DNA from: CAIKMD01 sp036490955
GTDB lineage: Bacteria; Pseudomonadota; Alphaproteobacteria; ATCC43930; CGMCC-115725
Assembly: GCA_036490955.1 (NCBI GenBank)
Contig: DASXCX010000223.1
Span: 1 to 10,664, forward strand
DNA length: 10,664 nt
Reading direction: 5' to 3'
The notes under the pieces are model-generated. The model worked only from the letters and a program-made list of their open reading frames with translations, was not told the DNA's origin and did no database searches. This document shows, in pieces, positions 1-7,320 of this stretch (positions are counted from its first letter, which is position 1; every line of letters starts with the position of its first letter). The position numbers and the translations under genes are program-made.

Positions 1-1
1 A

Positions 2-697
2 ACGCATATCACCAACTTGACGGGCTGCATCACGATATTCGATGCCGCGCGCAATCTGCTTGGCGACAAGCCGGTGCCGGTGATCTACGCCTCATCGGCA
101 GCCGTTTACGGACTCACGGAGCGCGTGCCGGTCACGGAAGAGGACGCGCCGCAGCCGATGACGGCCTATGGCGCCGATAAGCTCGGCTGCGAGTTGCATG
201 CGCGTATCGCTGCTTCGATCCACGGTGTGCCGGCCGTTGGCTTGCGCTTCTTCAATGTCTATGGCCCGCGCCAGGATCCGAACTCGCCCTATTCTGGCGT
301 GATCTCGATCTTCTGCGAGCGGATCATGTCGGGCAGCCCGCTCACCATCTATGGCGACGGCGCTCAGGTACGCGACTTCGTTCACGTCTCCGACGTCGTG
401 CGGCTGACTGCCAAAGCGATGACGACGCCGATGACTGGTGGCGAAGTGTTCAATGTCTGCACCGGCACAGGCACGAGCGTGCACGAGCTCGCCGGTATCA
501 TCGCCGATCTTTGTCAGACGTCGCCCGACCTTATCTATCGAGAGCTGCGGCCGGGGGATGTACGCATGTCGATTGGCGATTCGACGCGCGCCTTCAGGCA
601 ATTCGGCGTGCGCCCGAGCCTGCCGTTGAGCGAAGGCCTCAAAGGCACGCTGGCCGCGACCCGTGAGCGCATCATGCTGCAGCGCCGCTACGCCTAA
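2..697 (+). CDS. NAD-dependent sugar-nucleotide epimerase/dehydratase, 5'-truncated by window edge
   Basis: The reading frame is open from base 2, so the N-terminal Rossmann part (GxxGxxG, roughly 100 residues in this family) lies outside the window. What remains is typical of extended short-chain dehydrogenases. There is an N-x-T-G stretch, then YASSAAVYG carrying the active-site serine, then the catalytic YxxxK as YGADK (codons 167-181). RFFNVYGPRQDP and the RDFVHVSDV block follow; these are usual in UDP-glucose/UDP-GlcNAc 4-epimerases and related UDP-uronate epimerases. The C-terminal RPGDVR motif is also common in that group. The likely role is cytoplasmic C4 epimerisation of a UDP-sugar for polysaccharide, LPS or glycan synthesis. 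The exact substrate cannot be set from this fragment. An intrinsic terminator follows the stop, so it ends a transcript and is not in an operon with the downstream genes. Confidence 0.9.
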   Translation, partial: THITNLTGCITIFDAARNLLGDKPVPVIYASSAAVYGLTERVPVTEEDAPQPMTAYGADKLGCELHARIAASIHGVPAVGLRFFNVYGPRQDPNSPYSGVISIFCERIMSGSPLTIYGDGAQVRDFVHVSDVVRLTAKAMTTPMTGGEVFNVCTGTGTSVHELAGIIADLCQTSPDLIYRELRPGDVRMSIGDSTRAFRQFGVRPSLPLSEGLKGTLAATRERIMLQRRYA

Positions 698-719
698 ACG
701 GCGCGGCCCCGAAACGACA

Positions 720-748
720 AGCGCGCCGCATCGTGGCGCGCTTTTTTG
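720..748 (+). terminator. Rho-independent terminator after the epimerase gene
   Basis: An 8-bp GC-rich perfect stem (AGCGCGCC at 720-727 with GGCGCGCT at 735-742) encloses a 7-nt loop and runs straight into a T-run (TTTTTT, 742-747). It starts 22 nt after the epimerase stop codon. The opposite strand lacks a good T-run, so it works mainly in the plus direction. Confidence 0.9.
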
Positions 749-767
749 TTCCGGCTTCCGCCAATTC

Positions 768-932
768 TCAGATGAAAGCGAGCAGCAGCTTTGCGGCGGC
801 GAAGATTGTCGCGCCGCTCGCGGTACAGGCCGCGATCAGGGCCGGCCCCCAATAGCGGCTCAGCGATTCGTCGAGCGTAGCCGCCGGTGCAGCGGAAACG
901 TAATCGGAACGGTGTTTGGCCGACGCCTGCAT
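768..932 (-). CDS. Possible 54-aa single-pass membrane protein (hypothetical)
   Basis: A short minus-strand frame lies between the epimerase terminator and the porin terminator. From ATG at 932 it gives 54 residues. The N-terminal half is polar (about residues 1-28). The C-terminal half is one hydrophobic stretch (about residues 29-54, WGPALIAAC onward, ending AAAKLLLAFI) that could span the inner membrane once. The frame stays open upstream to ATG 1004 (78 aa) or TTG 1022 (84 aa), but those versions begin in AT-rich DNA or next to the porin terminator. None of the starts has a strong Shine-Dalgarno sequence; the 932 start has only a weak GGG. An AT-rich dyad at 982-993 would fit a promoter for the 932 start. 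I recognise no family. The call rests on the membrane segment and on the frame filling an otherwise empty gap. Confidence 0.35.
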   Translation of the reverse strand: MQASAKHRSDYVSAAPAATLDESLSRYWGPALIAACTASGATIFAAAKLLLAFI

Positions 933-981
933 GAGCAACCCATCAGAAACGCTGACGGGAGATTCGCGGCTTTTTCTTAAA

Positions 982-993
982 ATTTTCGAAAAT
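982..993. promoter_or_regulatory. AT-rich palindrome, possible operator upstream of the 54-aa ORF
   Basis: ATTTTCGAAAAT is a perfect 12-bp palindrome in a locally AT-rich patch of otherwise GC-rich DNA, about 50 nt upstream of the candidate minus-strand start at 932. A regulator site or promoter element is inferred from position and symmetry only; no known regulator motif was recognised. Confidence 0.25.
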
Positions 994-1017
994 CGGCGAT
1001 GCATCGAAAGGGATTGA

Positions 1018-1053
1018 GCCAAAAAGCTTGGGGCGGTCCGGAAGGACCGCCCC
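1018..1053 (-). terminator. Rho-independent terminator of the porin gene
   Basis: A perfect 10-bp stem (GGGGCGGTCC 1030-1039 with GGACCGCCCC 1044-1053) closes a 4-nt loop. Read on the minus strand it is followed by AAGCTTTTTGG, a short T-run. It lies 25 nt beyond the porin stop codon (1079-1081), where a minus-strand terminator is expected. Confidence 0.85.
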
Positions 1054-1078
1054 GCGTAACAGAAAAGTACGCCGGCTC

Positions 1079-2431
1079 TCAGAAAGCGATAATAGCGTCG
1101 ACCGAGAGCAGGATTTGGTCATCCTTGGTGCCGACCGTGCCGGCGGCTGCCGACGCCGCCGTCACGCCGAAGGGATGAACGCCGGGGTTGAGACCCCAAG
1201 CGTGATCCCACCGAAACTCGGGGCGGATGGTCAAACCAAGAGTTGACGGCAGCGCGTCGGGTAAGGGAATCGCGGGCGTCCAATTCGCACCGATCGTCAA
1301 CCCGCTGTAAGTCGCCTTGCCGGCGTTGTAGCCAGAGCCAAAGATCGGGCTGGCAACCGGAATACCCCGCTCGGCATTCATGAAGGCTTGGCTTTCCTGG
1401 AACGACGCGACGAAAAAGCCCTCATCGTCACGGAACACTTCGCCGCGGGCGCCGAAGCTCCACTGATCGTTCAATTTATAGATGCCGTAGAAGGCCGTGC
1501 CTTCGGCCGTCGCATGGAAGAGATCGTCGCGGATGAAGTTTGTCTCGTTGGCCAGGGTCAGAGCATCAAGCGGCTTATAGGTCGTAACGAGGTCATAGAT
1601 CTGACGGGAATAGTGGTTGCGATCGGGCGCCGGTCCCACGCCACCTGCTACATAACCGTTCTCGGCGCCAATATGGGCCAGGCCGAGAACGGTCAGGTTC
1701 GGGATCGGGTTGTTGATCGCGAAGCCACCGAGGAAAGCGCCTGAGTGATTGTCGTCCGTCGAGCGGAAAAACGGCGCGCCGGCATTGACGCCGGTATCGG
1801 CACCAGCCCAGACGTCGATCATATCGGTGACATGGCCGACCGCGTAGGCGCCGGTGTGCTTCAGCGGGATGCCATAATTGAAGATATAGGAGTGGGTGTA
1901 GAAGAAGTTGCCGTTGGCGTCGATCACCTCATAGCCGATCGGCGTCGGGTAGTTACCGGCCTTCACATCGATGCCGCCCGAGAAGATAACCGGGAAGTGG
2001 CCTGAGAGGCTCGCTTCGACCAGATCCCACTGATAAGGGCTGTTGGTCGCGCGATCGAAAAGACCAATGGTGTGCGTGAAGCGCGAGTCGGTGCCGTACA
2101 TACCCTCGACGCGCCAGCCCCAATTGAACGATGCGGCCGACGAATCGATGTCTTGCTCCGCCGCGATATTCGTTTGATTGACGCGGAAGCTGTTCGCGCG
2201 GTCGGTGAAGAGCTGGCCGAAATTGATGTTATTGTCGGGGCTATCCGGATTGACGGTCGTGCCGGCATCGACATGGCCCGAAATCGTGATGCCATTCCAG
2301 ACGAAATGCGCCGGCGCGGCCGGCTCGGGGGCCGGTGCCGGTGCAGCCTGCTGGGCGCGGGCCGGCGAAGCGGCCGCGAAAGCACCGATCAGCGCGATTG
2401 CCGCCGCGCCGGTGAGAAAACGTAGACTCAT
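1079..2431 (-). CDS. Outer-membrane beta-barrel porin (BBP2 / OmpL-like family)
   Basis: The 450-aa protein begins with a clear Sec signal peptide: a short basic start, a hydrophobic core around residues 5-21, and an SPARA cleavage site giving a mature start near Q27. An Ala/Pro-rich linker follows (residues about 27-42). The rest is amphipathic beta-strand sequence rich in aromatic, Gly, Asn and Asp residues, with patterns such as the GITISGHVDAG strand near the mature N-terminus. The last residue is Phe, the usual beta-barrel assembly signal. This fits the putative beta-barrel porin-2 family common in alphaproteobacteria and their relatives, which are thought to form outer-membrane diffusion channels. 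The substrate is unknown. Start choice is supported by AAGGGG (2439-2444) seven bases before the ATG. It is transcribed alone: its own terminator lies downstream, and a divergent gene is 436 bases upstream. A sigma-54-type promoter candidate lies about 140 nt upstream of the start. Confidence 0.9.
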   Translation of the reverse strand: MSLRFLTGAAAIALIGAFAAASPARAQQAAPAPAPEPAAPAHFVWNGITISGHVDAGTTVNPDSPDNNINFGQLFTDRANSFRVNQTNIAAEQDIDSSAASFNWGWRVEGMYGTDSRFTHTIGLFDRATNSPYQWDLVEASLSGHFPVIFSGGIDVKAGNYPTPIGYEVIDANGNFFYTHSYIFNYGIPLKHTGAYAVGHVTDMIDVWAGADTGVNAGAPFFRSTDDNHSGAFLGGFAINNPIPNLTVLGLAHIGAENGYVAGGVGPAPDRNHYSRQIYDLVTTYKPLDALTLANETNFIRDDLFHATAEGTAFYGIYKLNDQWSFGARGEVFRDDEGFFVASFQESQAFMNAERGIPVASPIFGSGYNAGKATYSGLTIGANWTPAIPLPDALPSTLGLTIRPEFRWDHAWGLNPGVHPFGVTAASAAAGTVGTKDDQILLSVDAIIAF

Positions 2432-2530
2432 CTTTTTACCCCTTGTTGAGATTGACGGACCCGACTCATTGATGCCCCGCCCCCAGCGCCTTTTTTCTGT
2501 GCAGATTGCCTAGTAATTCGACATGATGGA

Positions 2531-2594
2531 CAGAAATTCGAGCTGACGCGGCCCCTCCGCCCTCAAAAATGCAAATCCCTTGCCAGAAATTCTG
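2531..2594. repeat. Repeated CAGAAATTC words, one forming a perfect dyad
   Basis: CAGAAATTC occurs at 2531-2539 and again at 2584-2592, start to start 53 bases apart (about five helical turns). The second copy extends to CAGAAATTCTG (2584-2594), an 11-base perfect dyad around a central base. It abuts and overlaps by two bases the -24 side of the sigma-54-like element. A regulator-binding role at the porin promoter is inferred. Confidence 0.35.
2570..2585 (-). promoter_or_regulatory. Candidate sigma-54 (RpoN) -24/-12 promoter of the porin gene
   Basis: On the minus strand the sequence is TGGCAAGGGATTTGCA. The known sigma-54 consensus is TGGCACGNNNNTTGCA/T. The match keeps the invariant GG and GC at the correct spacing and differs at one defined base (A for C after GGCA). 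Transcription would start near 2560, giving a leader of about 130 nt before the porin ATG at 2431. No clear NtrC- or NifA-type upstream site was found at higher coordinates. Assigned by eye only. Confidence 0.5.
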
Positions 2595-2867
2595 ATGCGT
2601 TATGGTCTGACACAATGGATGAACACTTCGTCTCTGCATTTTCGTAGTTGAAATTTTTATGGCTGACGTGCCGATAGATCAATTGCCGAGCTATAGGGCC
2701 GTGTCGAATTCCGCGGAGTGATGCGGAAAAGCAACAGATTTACTTGGCGGAACCAAACAATTCGGGGCGCGCTAGGCGCAACGCGCCAACATGATTAAAA
2801 TGAAGGCGCTCGGCGGGCGCAGCAGCGTTTCCACCTGCAGCTCGCGGCAGAAACCGGAAGGCGTGCG

Positions 2868-4904
2868 ATGGTGAAAAAGCTTCTCATCGGATTGGCGGTG
2901 GTGATCGTTCTCGTCATCGCCGCGGCGATCGCGGTCCCATTTTTCATTCCGCTCGATACCTATAAAGGCAAGATCATCGCTCTGGTGAAGAGCGAAACCG
3001 GTCGCGATCTCAAAATTGCCGGACCGGTGCACTTCTCGCTTTTCCCGAGCGTGGCGCTCGAAGCCAACGATGTGTCGCTGTCGAATCCAGCGGGCGCAGT
3101 CTCGCCCAACATGGCTCAGCTGAAAACCCTCGAGGTCGAGCTGAAGCTCCTCCCCCTCATCCATGGCGGACTTGAGATTTCGGAGTTCAAACTCGTTCAG
3201 CCGGCGATCGCCCTCGAGGTCGACAAACAGGGCAAGCCGAGCTGGGCTTTCAGCGCGCCGGCCCCAACAGGCGCTGCCACGACGCCGGCGCCAGCGGGCA
3301 CCGCGCCGCAAGCAGCGAAGCCCGGGGCCGCGCCGCCGGAAGCGGCTGGTGGCAGCGGCGCCAACTTCTCGGCGATTAGCCTCGGCGACGTCAGCATCGT
3401 CGACGGCCAGGCGAGCTATCTCGATCAGCGCACGGGCGAGAAGAAGGAACTCACCGGCATCAACATGACGCTGTCGCTCCCGAGTCTCGAAGAGCCTTTC
3501 GCCGCCAAAGGCTCGGCGGTGTGGGATGGCGAGAAGGCGACGCTGACCGTGCAGATCGATAAGCCCGGCACGCTGCAGCGCGGCGGCGCAAGCCCGGTGG
3601 CGATCACTTTCGCCGCGACGCCGATCAATTTCGCCTTCAAGGGGGATGCGACGGGCGCAACGCTGTCGAAACTGACCGGTGGCATCGATCTCTCGATTCC
3701 TTCGGTGCGCGGTCTCGCGAAATGGGGCGGCATCGCATTCGATGCGCCCGGCACCGGCTTCGGCCAGATGACGCTCTCCGGCAAGATCGACAAGGAGGCC
3801 TCGAAGATCGCCTTCACAAACGCGGTTATCGCGCTCGATACGATCAAGGCGACCGGCGCACTGACCGTCGACACCGGTGCAGCGAAGCCTACTCTTTCCG
3901 GCCGGCTCGACGTCGATAAGCTCGACGTCAATCCCTATCTGCCGTCCGACACAAAGGGCGGCAGCAACCCGAGTAGTAGCGGCGGCGGCAGCAACGCCGG
4001 TGCCGGTGGTACCAGCGGTGCCGCTGCAAGCGGCGGCGCGCCGGCAAGTTCGGCGAGCGCGAAGTCGTCCTCGGGCTGGAGCGATGCGCCGATTGATCTG
4101 TCGCCGCTGAAACTAGCCAATGCCGATTTCGATCTCAGCGCCAATTCGATCCTCTATCGTAAGATACAGGTCGGACGTAGCGCACTGGCGCTGCATTTGA
4201 AGGAAGGCCGTTTCGAGGCCGATCTCAGCCAGATCGCGCTGTATCAAGGCAAGGGCCAAGGCAAGTTCACCGCCGATGGCAGCGGCGCGACACCGGCGAT
4301 CGCGATGAATTTTGATTTGTCGGCCGTCGCGATCCAGCCTCTCGCGAAAGACGCCGCCGATTTCGATCGTCTGAGCGGCACCGGCAGCGTCGTCATCGAT
4401 GTGACCGGGCACGGCAAGAGCCAGCGCGAGATCGTCGGATCGCTCGGCGGCAAAGGCAGCCTCGATCTTACGAACGGCAAGATTCAGGGCGTCAACCTCG
4501 TCGCTTTCGTAAAGAACACCACATCGGCGCTGACGGGCGCCGTCGGCGGCAACAACGCAACCGATTTCGGCGCGCTCACCGGCACCTACACGATCACCAA
4601 CGGCATCCTCAAAAACAGCGACCTTAAACTGACCTCGCCCGAAGTGCCGATGACCGGCGCCGGCACCGTCGATCTGCCGCAGCGCACGGTCGATTACCGG
4701 CTGACACCGAGCGTCGCCGGGCTGCTCGCCGTCCCCGTCGACGTCAGCGGCCCTTGGGACAATCTGAGCTATCGCCCCGATCTCGCCGGCATCGCCAAGG
4801 GTCTCGCACAAGATCCCGGCAAGGCGCTCGACGCGCTGAAGAACGGCGGCTCGAGCACCGGCTCGGGCGCGAGCGGTCTGCTCAAAGGCTTCCTCGGCAA
4901 ATAG
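2868..4904 (+). CDS. AsmA-family inner-membrane-anchored envelope protein
   Basis: The 678-aa protein starts with a Lys-Lys N-terminus and one hydrophobic anchor (residues about 5-28), leaving the bulk in the periplasm. Residues about 29-125 match the AsmA N-terminal domain, with the typical Y-K/L-V...TGRDL-I-G pattern, then SLFPSVALEANDVSLSNP and the LPLIHGGLEI-EFKLVQP block. A Pro/Ala-rich linker spans about 130-163. A Ser/Gly/Ala low-complexity segment spans about 363-404. The C-terminal AsmA domain (about 410-640) includes GKGSLDLTNGKIQGVNL and an LTSPEVPMTGAGTVDLPQ-type strand. AsmA-like proteins are known or proposed bridge-like lipid-transfer proteins affecting outer-membrane lipid balance. 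The start is supported by GGAAGG (2856-2861) six bases upstream. It is followed 38 nt later by a GT41 glycosyltransferase on the same strand, so the two are probably co-transcribed. Length is slightly above the ~600 aa of E. coli AsmA because of the two linkers. Confidence 0.9.
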   Translation: MVKKLLIGLAVVIVLVIAAAIAVPFFIPLDTYKGKIIALVKSETGRDLKIAGPVHFSLFPSVALEANDVSLSNPAGAVSPNMAQLKTLEVELKLLPLIHGGLEISEFKLVQPAIALEVDKQGKPSWAFSAPAPTGAATTPAPAGTAPQAAKPGAAPPEAAGGSGANFSAISLGDVSIVDGQASYLDQRTGEKKELTGINMTLSLPSLEEPFAAKGSAVWDGEKATLTVQIDKPGTLQRGGASPVAITFAATPINFAFKGDATGATLSKLTGGIDLSIPSVRGLAKWGGIAFDAPGTGFGQMTLSGKIDKEASKIAFTNAVIALDTIKATGALTVDTGAAKPTLSGRLDVDKLDVNPYLPSDTKGGSNPSSSGGGSNAGAGGTSGAAASGGAPASSASAKSSSGWSDAPIDLSPLKLANADFDLSANSILYRKIQVGRSALALHLKEGRFEADLSQIALYQGKGQGKFTADGSGATPAIAMNFDLSAVAIQPLAKDAADFDRLSGTGSVVIDVTGHGKSQREIVGSLGGKGSLDLTNGKIQGVNLVAFVKNTTSALTGAVGGNNATDFGALTGTYTITNGILKNSDLKLTSPEVPMTGAGTVDLPQRTVDYRLTPSVAGLLAVPVDVSGPWDNLSYRPDLAGIAKGLAQDPGKALDALKNGGSSTGSGASGLLKGFLGK

Positions 4905-4942
4905 CGTATCGCCGCGCGCTCGGCGATGCGGTTGCCATAGCT

Positions 4943-6847
4943 ATGAGCGCGAGCACAGCGTCCAGCGGCAACGACCTCGCCTCTGAGGCACGTGCGTTGC
5001 GCGATAACCGCGACTGGCCGGCGGCGATTGCGCAATATCTCCGCGCGATCGAGCGCCAGCCGCAGAGCGCTGCGCTGCTGTTCGAACTCGGCGACTGCTG
5101 CCGCCAGAACGGTGATATGGGGCGCGCGATACAAGCCTTCGAGCGCGCCATCGCACTCGACCCCGATCGCGCGGACGCCTATCGCGGCGCCGCCGACGCA
5201 GCGCTGGCACAAGCGACAAAGCCCGGCCTTCCGGGCAAGGCCATCGCCGACCTCAAGAAATTCGCGGCAATGTATCTCGTCGCCCTGGCACGGCGTCAGA
5301 GCCAGCACGGTATCACCGGAGATCCCCACGCGACTCTGCGCGAAGCCGTTGCGCTCGATCCGAAGAGCGCACCGGCCTATGCGGCGCTGGGCGAGTTGCT
5401 CGAAGCGCGCGGCCGCTTCGGCGAAGCGGAAAAGGCACTGCGCCGCGCTATCGCCCTCGATCCGAAGCTCGCATCCGCCCACATCGCGCTCGGCAATGCC
5501 CTGCAATCACTCGGCCGCTATCAGGAGATGGAAGCCGCTTATCGCCGAGCGCTCGACATCGACCCGAGTCTGCGCCACCTGCGCGAAAGCATGCTCTCGC
5601 TGCCGCTGTTGCAAATGCTTTACGACAGCGCAGCGACGCCGGCACAAATTCTCGCCAAGCACCGTGAATGGGGCGATCGCCTCATCGGCGCGGCGGCCCG
5701 AACACAACGCGCCGCGGCCGCTTTCGTCAACTCCCGCGAACGGGAACGGCGCTTGCGTGTCGCTTATCTCTCGCCCGATTTCCGCTATCACGCGGTTAGC
5801 TTCTTTTTCGAGCCGCTGCTGACGCATCACGACCCGCGAACGATCGAAGCCTATTGCTACGCCGAGCTCGAGCGGCCGGATTTCGTTACCGCAGCATTGC
5901 AGCAAGTCGGCGGCATCTGGCGCAACACCCACGGCATCGACGATGCCGCACTGCGCGCGCAGCTCCGCGCCGACCAGATCGACATCGCGATCGACCTCGC
6001 CGGCCATACCGGCCACAGCCGGCTCAGCGCTTTCGCGATCAAGCCGGCGCCGGTTACGGCGACCTGGCTGGGCTACGCGGCGACGACCGGGCTCGCGACG
6101 ATCGATTGGCGCATCACCGACGCACACGCCGACCCGCCGGGACAGGAGGCATACCACAGCGAGAAGCTGCTGCGGCTGCCCGACAGCTTCCTCTGCTATC
6201 ACTTCTATGGCGCATCCATACCGCCGCTGACGCCGCCGCCGGCCTTGGCACGCGATACGATCACTTTCGGCTCTTTCAATAATCCTTTGAAGCTCTCTCC
6301 TCCGGCGATCGCCGCTTGGGCGCGGATTCTCGGTGCCGTGCCGCGCTCGCGGCTGATGATGAAATCGCTGCTCTTCGCCGAGCCTCTATGCCGGCGAAAT
6401 TTTCTCGAGCGTTTCGCCGCGCAGGGCATCGCCGCCGAGCGCCTGGCGTTATGCGCACCACAGCCCGACATCATGGATCACCTCAATTCTTACGGCGAGA
6501 TCGACATCGCCCTCGATCCTTTTCCCTACAATGGGACAACCACGACTTGCGAAGCGATGTGGATGGGCGTGCCGATGATCAGTCTCACCGGCGATCATCA
6601 TGCCGCCCGTGTCGGCTTCGATCTGCTTAGCCAAGTCGGCCTGGCGGACTTTGCCGCGGCCGATGTCGAAAGCTATGTCGCCAAAGCGGCGGCCTTGGCA
6701 TCCGACCTGCCCCAACTGACGCGGCTGCGGCAAGAGCTTCGCGAGCGCATGCAGAATTCGCCGCTCTGCGACGCACCGCGTTTCACCCGCGCTTTCGAGG
6801 CGGGATTGCGCCAAATATGGCGGGAGTGGTGCGACTCAGCCGGATAA
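4943..6847 (+). CDS. TPR-containing GT41 glycosyltransferase (OGT/SPINDLY-like), paralog 1
   Basis: The 634-aa protein has N-terminal TPR repeats in two groups (about residues 15-80 and 115-215, with repeated A-x-x-x-YRRALDIDP-type helices) joined by a non-TPR helical spacer. A bridging region (about 215-265) precedes a complete GT41 catalytic domain (about 270-625). Family landmarks are present: LSPDFRYH with His283, DLAGHTGH with His355, WLGYAATTGL-TIDWRITD, FGSFNN-LK with Lys450 (the family's conserved nucleotide-binding lysine), and PYNGTTTTCEA-WMGVP (Asn530) followed by GDHHAARVG. Such enzymes move a sugar from UDP-GlcNAc (OGT) or GDP-fucose (plant SPINDLY) to Ser/Thr of cytoplasmic proteins. 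Donor and target here are unknown. ATG 4943 is chosen because the frame upstream overlaps the AsmA gene out of phase and the TPRs begin soon after. Its Shine-Dalgarno is weak, suggesting translation tied to the upstream gene. Confidence 0.9.
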   Translation: MSASTASSGNDLASEARALRDNRDWPAAIAQYLRAIERQPQSAALLFELGDCCRQNGDMGRAIQAFERAIALDPDRADAYRGAADAALAQATKPGLPGKAIADLKKFAAMYLVALARRQSQHGITGDPHATLREAVALDPKSAPAYAALGELLEARGRFGEAEKALRRAIALDPKLASAHIALGNALQSLGRYQEMEAAYRRALDIDPSLRHLRESMLSLPLLQMLYDSAATPAQILAKHREWGDRLIGAAARTQRAAAAFVNSRERERRLRVAYLSPDFRYHAVSFFFEPLLTHHDPRTIEAYCYAELERPDFVTAALQQVGGIWRNTHGIDDAALRAQLRADQIDIAIDLAGHTGHSRLSAFAIKPAPVTATWLGYAATTGLATIDWRITDAHADPPGQEAYHSEKLLRLPDSFLCYHFYGASIPPLTPPPALARDTITFGSFNNPLKLSPPAIAAWARILGAVPRSRLMMKSLLFAEPLCRRNFLERFAAQGIAAERLALCAPQPDIMDHLNSYGEIDIALDPFPYNGTTTTCEAMWMGVPMISLTGDHHAARVGFDLLSQVGLADFAAADVESYVAKAAALASDLPQLTRLRQELRERMQNSPLCDAPRFTRAFEAGLRQIWREWCDSAG

Positions 6848-6969
6848 CGATCGCGTGAGGTCCTGCCCGCGGGCAAAGTCGCGGGATTGATCGCGCCCGA
6901 GCAATTCCCACGTCATTTCGCAGGTCTCATAGGAGGAGCGTGGGATCGGGCGTTTAGGAGAACGTGTCG

Positions 6970-7143
6970 ATGATCCGTACCACCATCTTCGCAATGATCT
7001 GTGTTGTGCTTCTCGCCGGCTGCGCCGACAGCAGCGCCCAGAACGCGGTTTGCGCGCAACAAGCGCAAGAAAATCTGCACTGGGGCTACTATCCCGGCTA
7101 TGGCTGCGGTCCCGTTCCACCGGCTCAAACCAAATTTTCCTAA
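6970..7143 (+). CDS. 57-aa small lipoprotein between the two GT41 genes
   Basis: A short open frame codes for 57 residues. It has a basic start (MIR), a hydrophobic core, and the lipobox LAGC at residues 15-18, giving a predicted lipidated Cys18. The mature part is only 40 residues and is rich in Ala, Gln, Tyr, Gly and Pro, with a WGYYPGYGCGP cluster and Cys residues at 28 and 46 that could pair in the periplasm. AGGAG at 6956-6960, nine bases before the ATG, is a good ribosome site and better than those of the flanking GT41 genes. It starts 122 nt after GT41 paralog 1 ends and stops 177 nt before paralog 2. I recognise no family. The signal peptide, lipobox and ribosome site make it a believable gene. 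An envelope location is predicted; its role is unknown. Confidence 0.75.
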   Translation: MIRTTIFAMICVVLLAGCADSSAQNAVCAQQAQENLHWGYYPGYGCGPVPPAQTKFS

Positions 7144-7320
7144 ATTGGGACTTCCCAGCGGCGTACGGGTAATCCGTGCGTTTCCCTTGCTCGCACGCGC
7201 GTGCAATAGTGGCGCGATGGGATCCGAAGCGCGGTATCAAGCGCCGCTGAACTCTCGCTCGACAAGCCGCGCGAACGCCGCAATTGCGTGCGGCCGGGGC
7301 CACGCCTAATCGGGGCGCGC

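Larger units (their letters stand above)
2432..2867. other. Divergent intergenic region between porin and asmA-like gene
   Basis: This 436-base stretch carries the upstream signals of both the porin (minus) and the AsmA-like gene (plus). It is more AT-rich than the genes around it. It contains the sigma-54-like element at 2570-2585, repeated CAGAAATTC words at 2531 and 2584, and a 6-bp stem hairpin (TTCCGC 2709-2714 / GCGGAA 2723-2728). It also has an imperfect GC-rich dyad (GGCGCG 2766-2771 / CGCGCC 2782-2787) about 80-100 nt before the AsmA start. TTGAAA at 2648-2653 could be a -35 box for the plus gene, but no convincing -10 sits at proper spacing. The minus ORF covering 2772-3311 overlaps asmA and is not believed. 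I see no RNA gene. Confidence 0.6.

Noticed and set aside
2709..2728. 6-bp hairpin in the porin/AsmA intergenic region as a terminator or RNA gene
   Set aside because: Short stem without a T-run in either direction and no other RNA-gene feature.
2772..3311. 179-codon minus-strand frame over the start of the AsmA gene
   Set aside because: Arg-rich shadow composition and overlap with the AsmA signal anchor and N-terminal domain, which have a good ribosome site.
4113..4811. 232-codon minus-strand frame opposite the AsmA gene
   Set aside because: Same reason: shadow of a real gene, with no domain pattern.
4754..4942. Upstream extension of GT41 paralog 1
   Set aside because: It overlaps the end of the AsmA gene out of phase and has an Arg-rich shadow composition; ATG 4943 follows the AsmA stop by 38 nt.
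5507..6202. 231-codon minus-strand frame opposite GT41 paralog 1
   Set aside because: Shadow frame over the catalytic domain; no independent support.
6864..6875. TGCCCGCGGGCA 12-bp palindrome after GT41 paralog 1
   Set aside because: GC-rich palindromes arise easily at this base composition; no T-run follows, so it is not a convincing terminator.
6940..6957. Five-codon GTG mini-ORF after AGGAGG, overlapping the lipoprotein ribosome site
   Set aside because: Very short with GTG start and poor spacing; could be a coupling leader, but there is no evidence.
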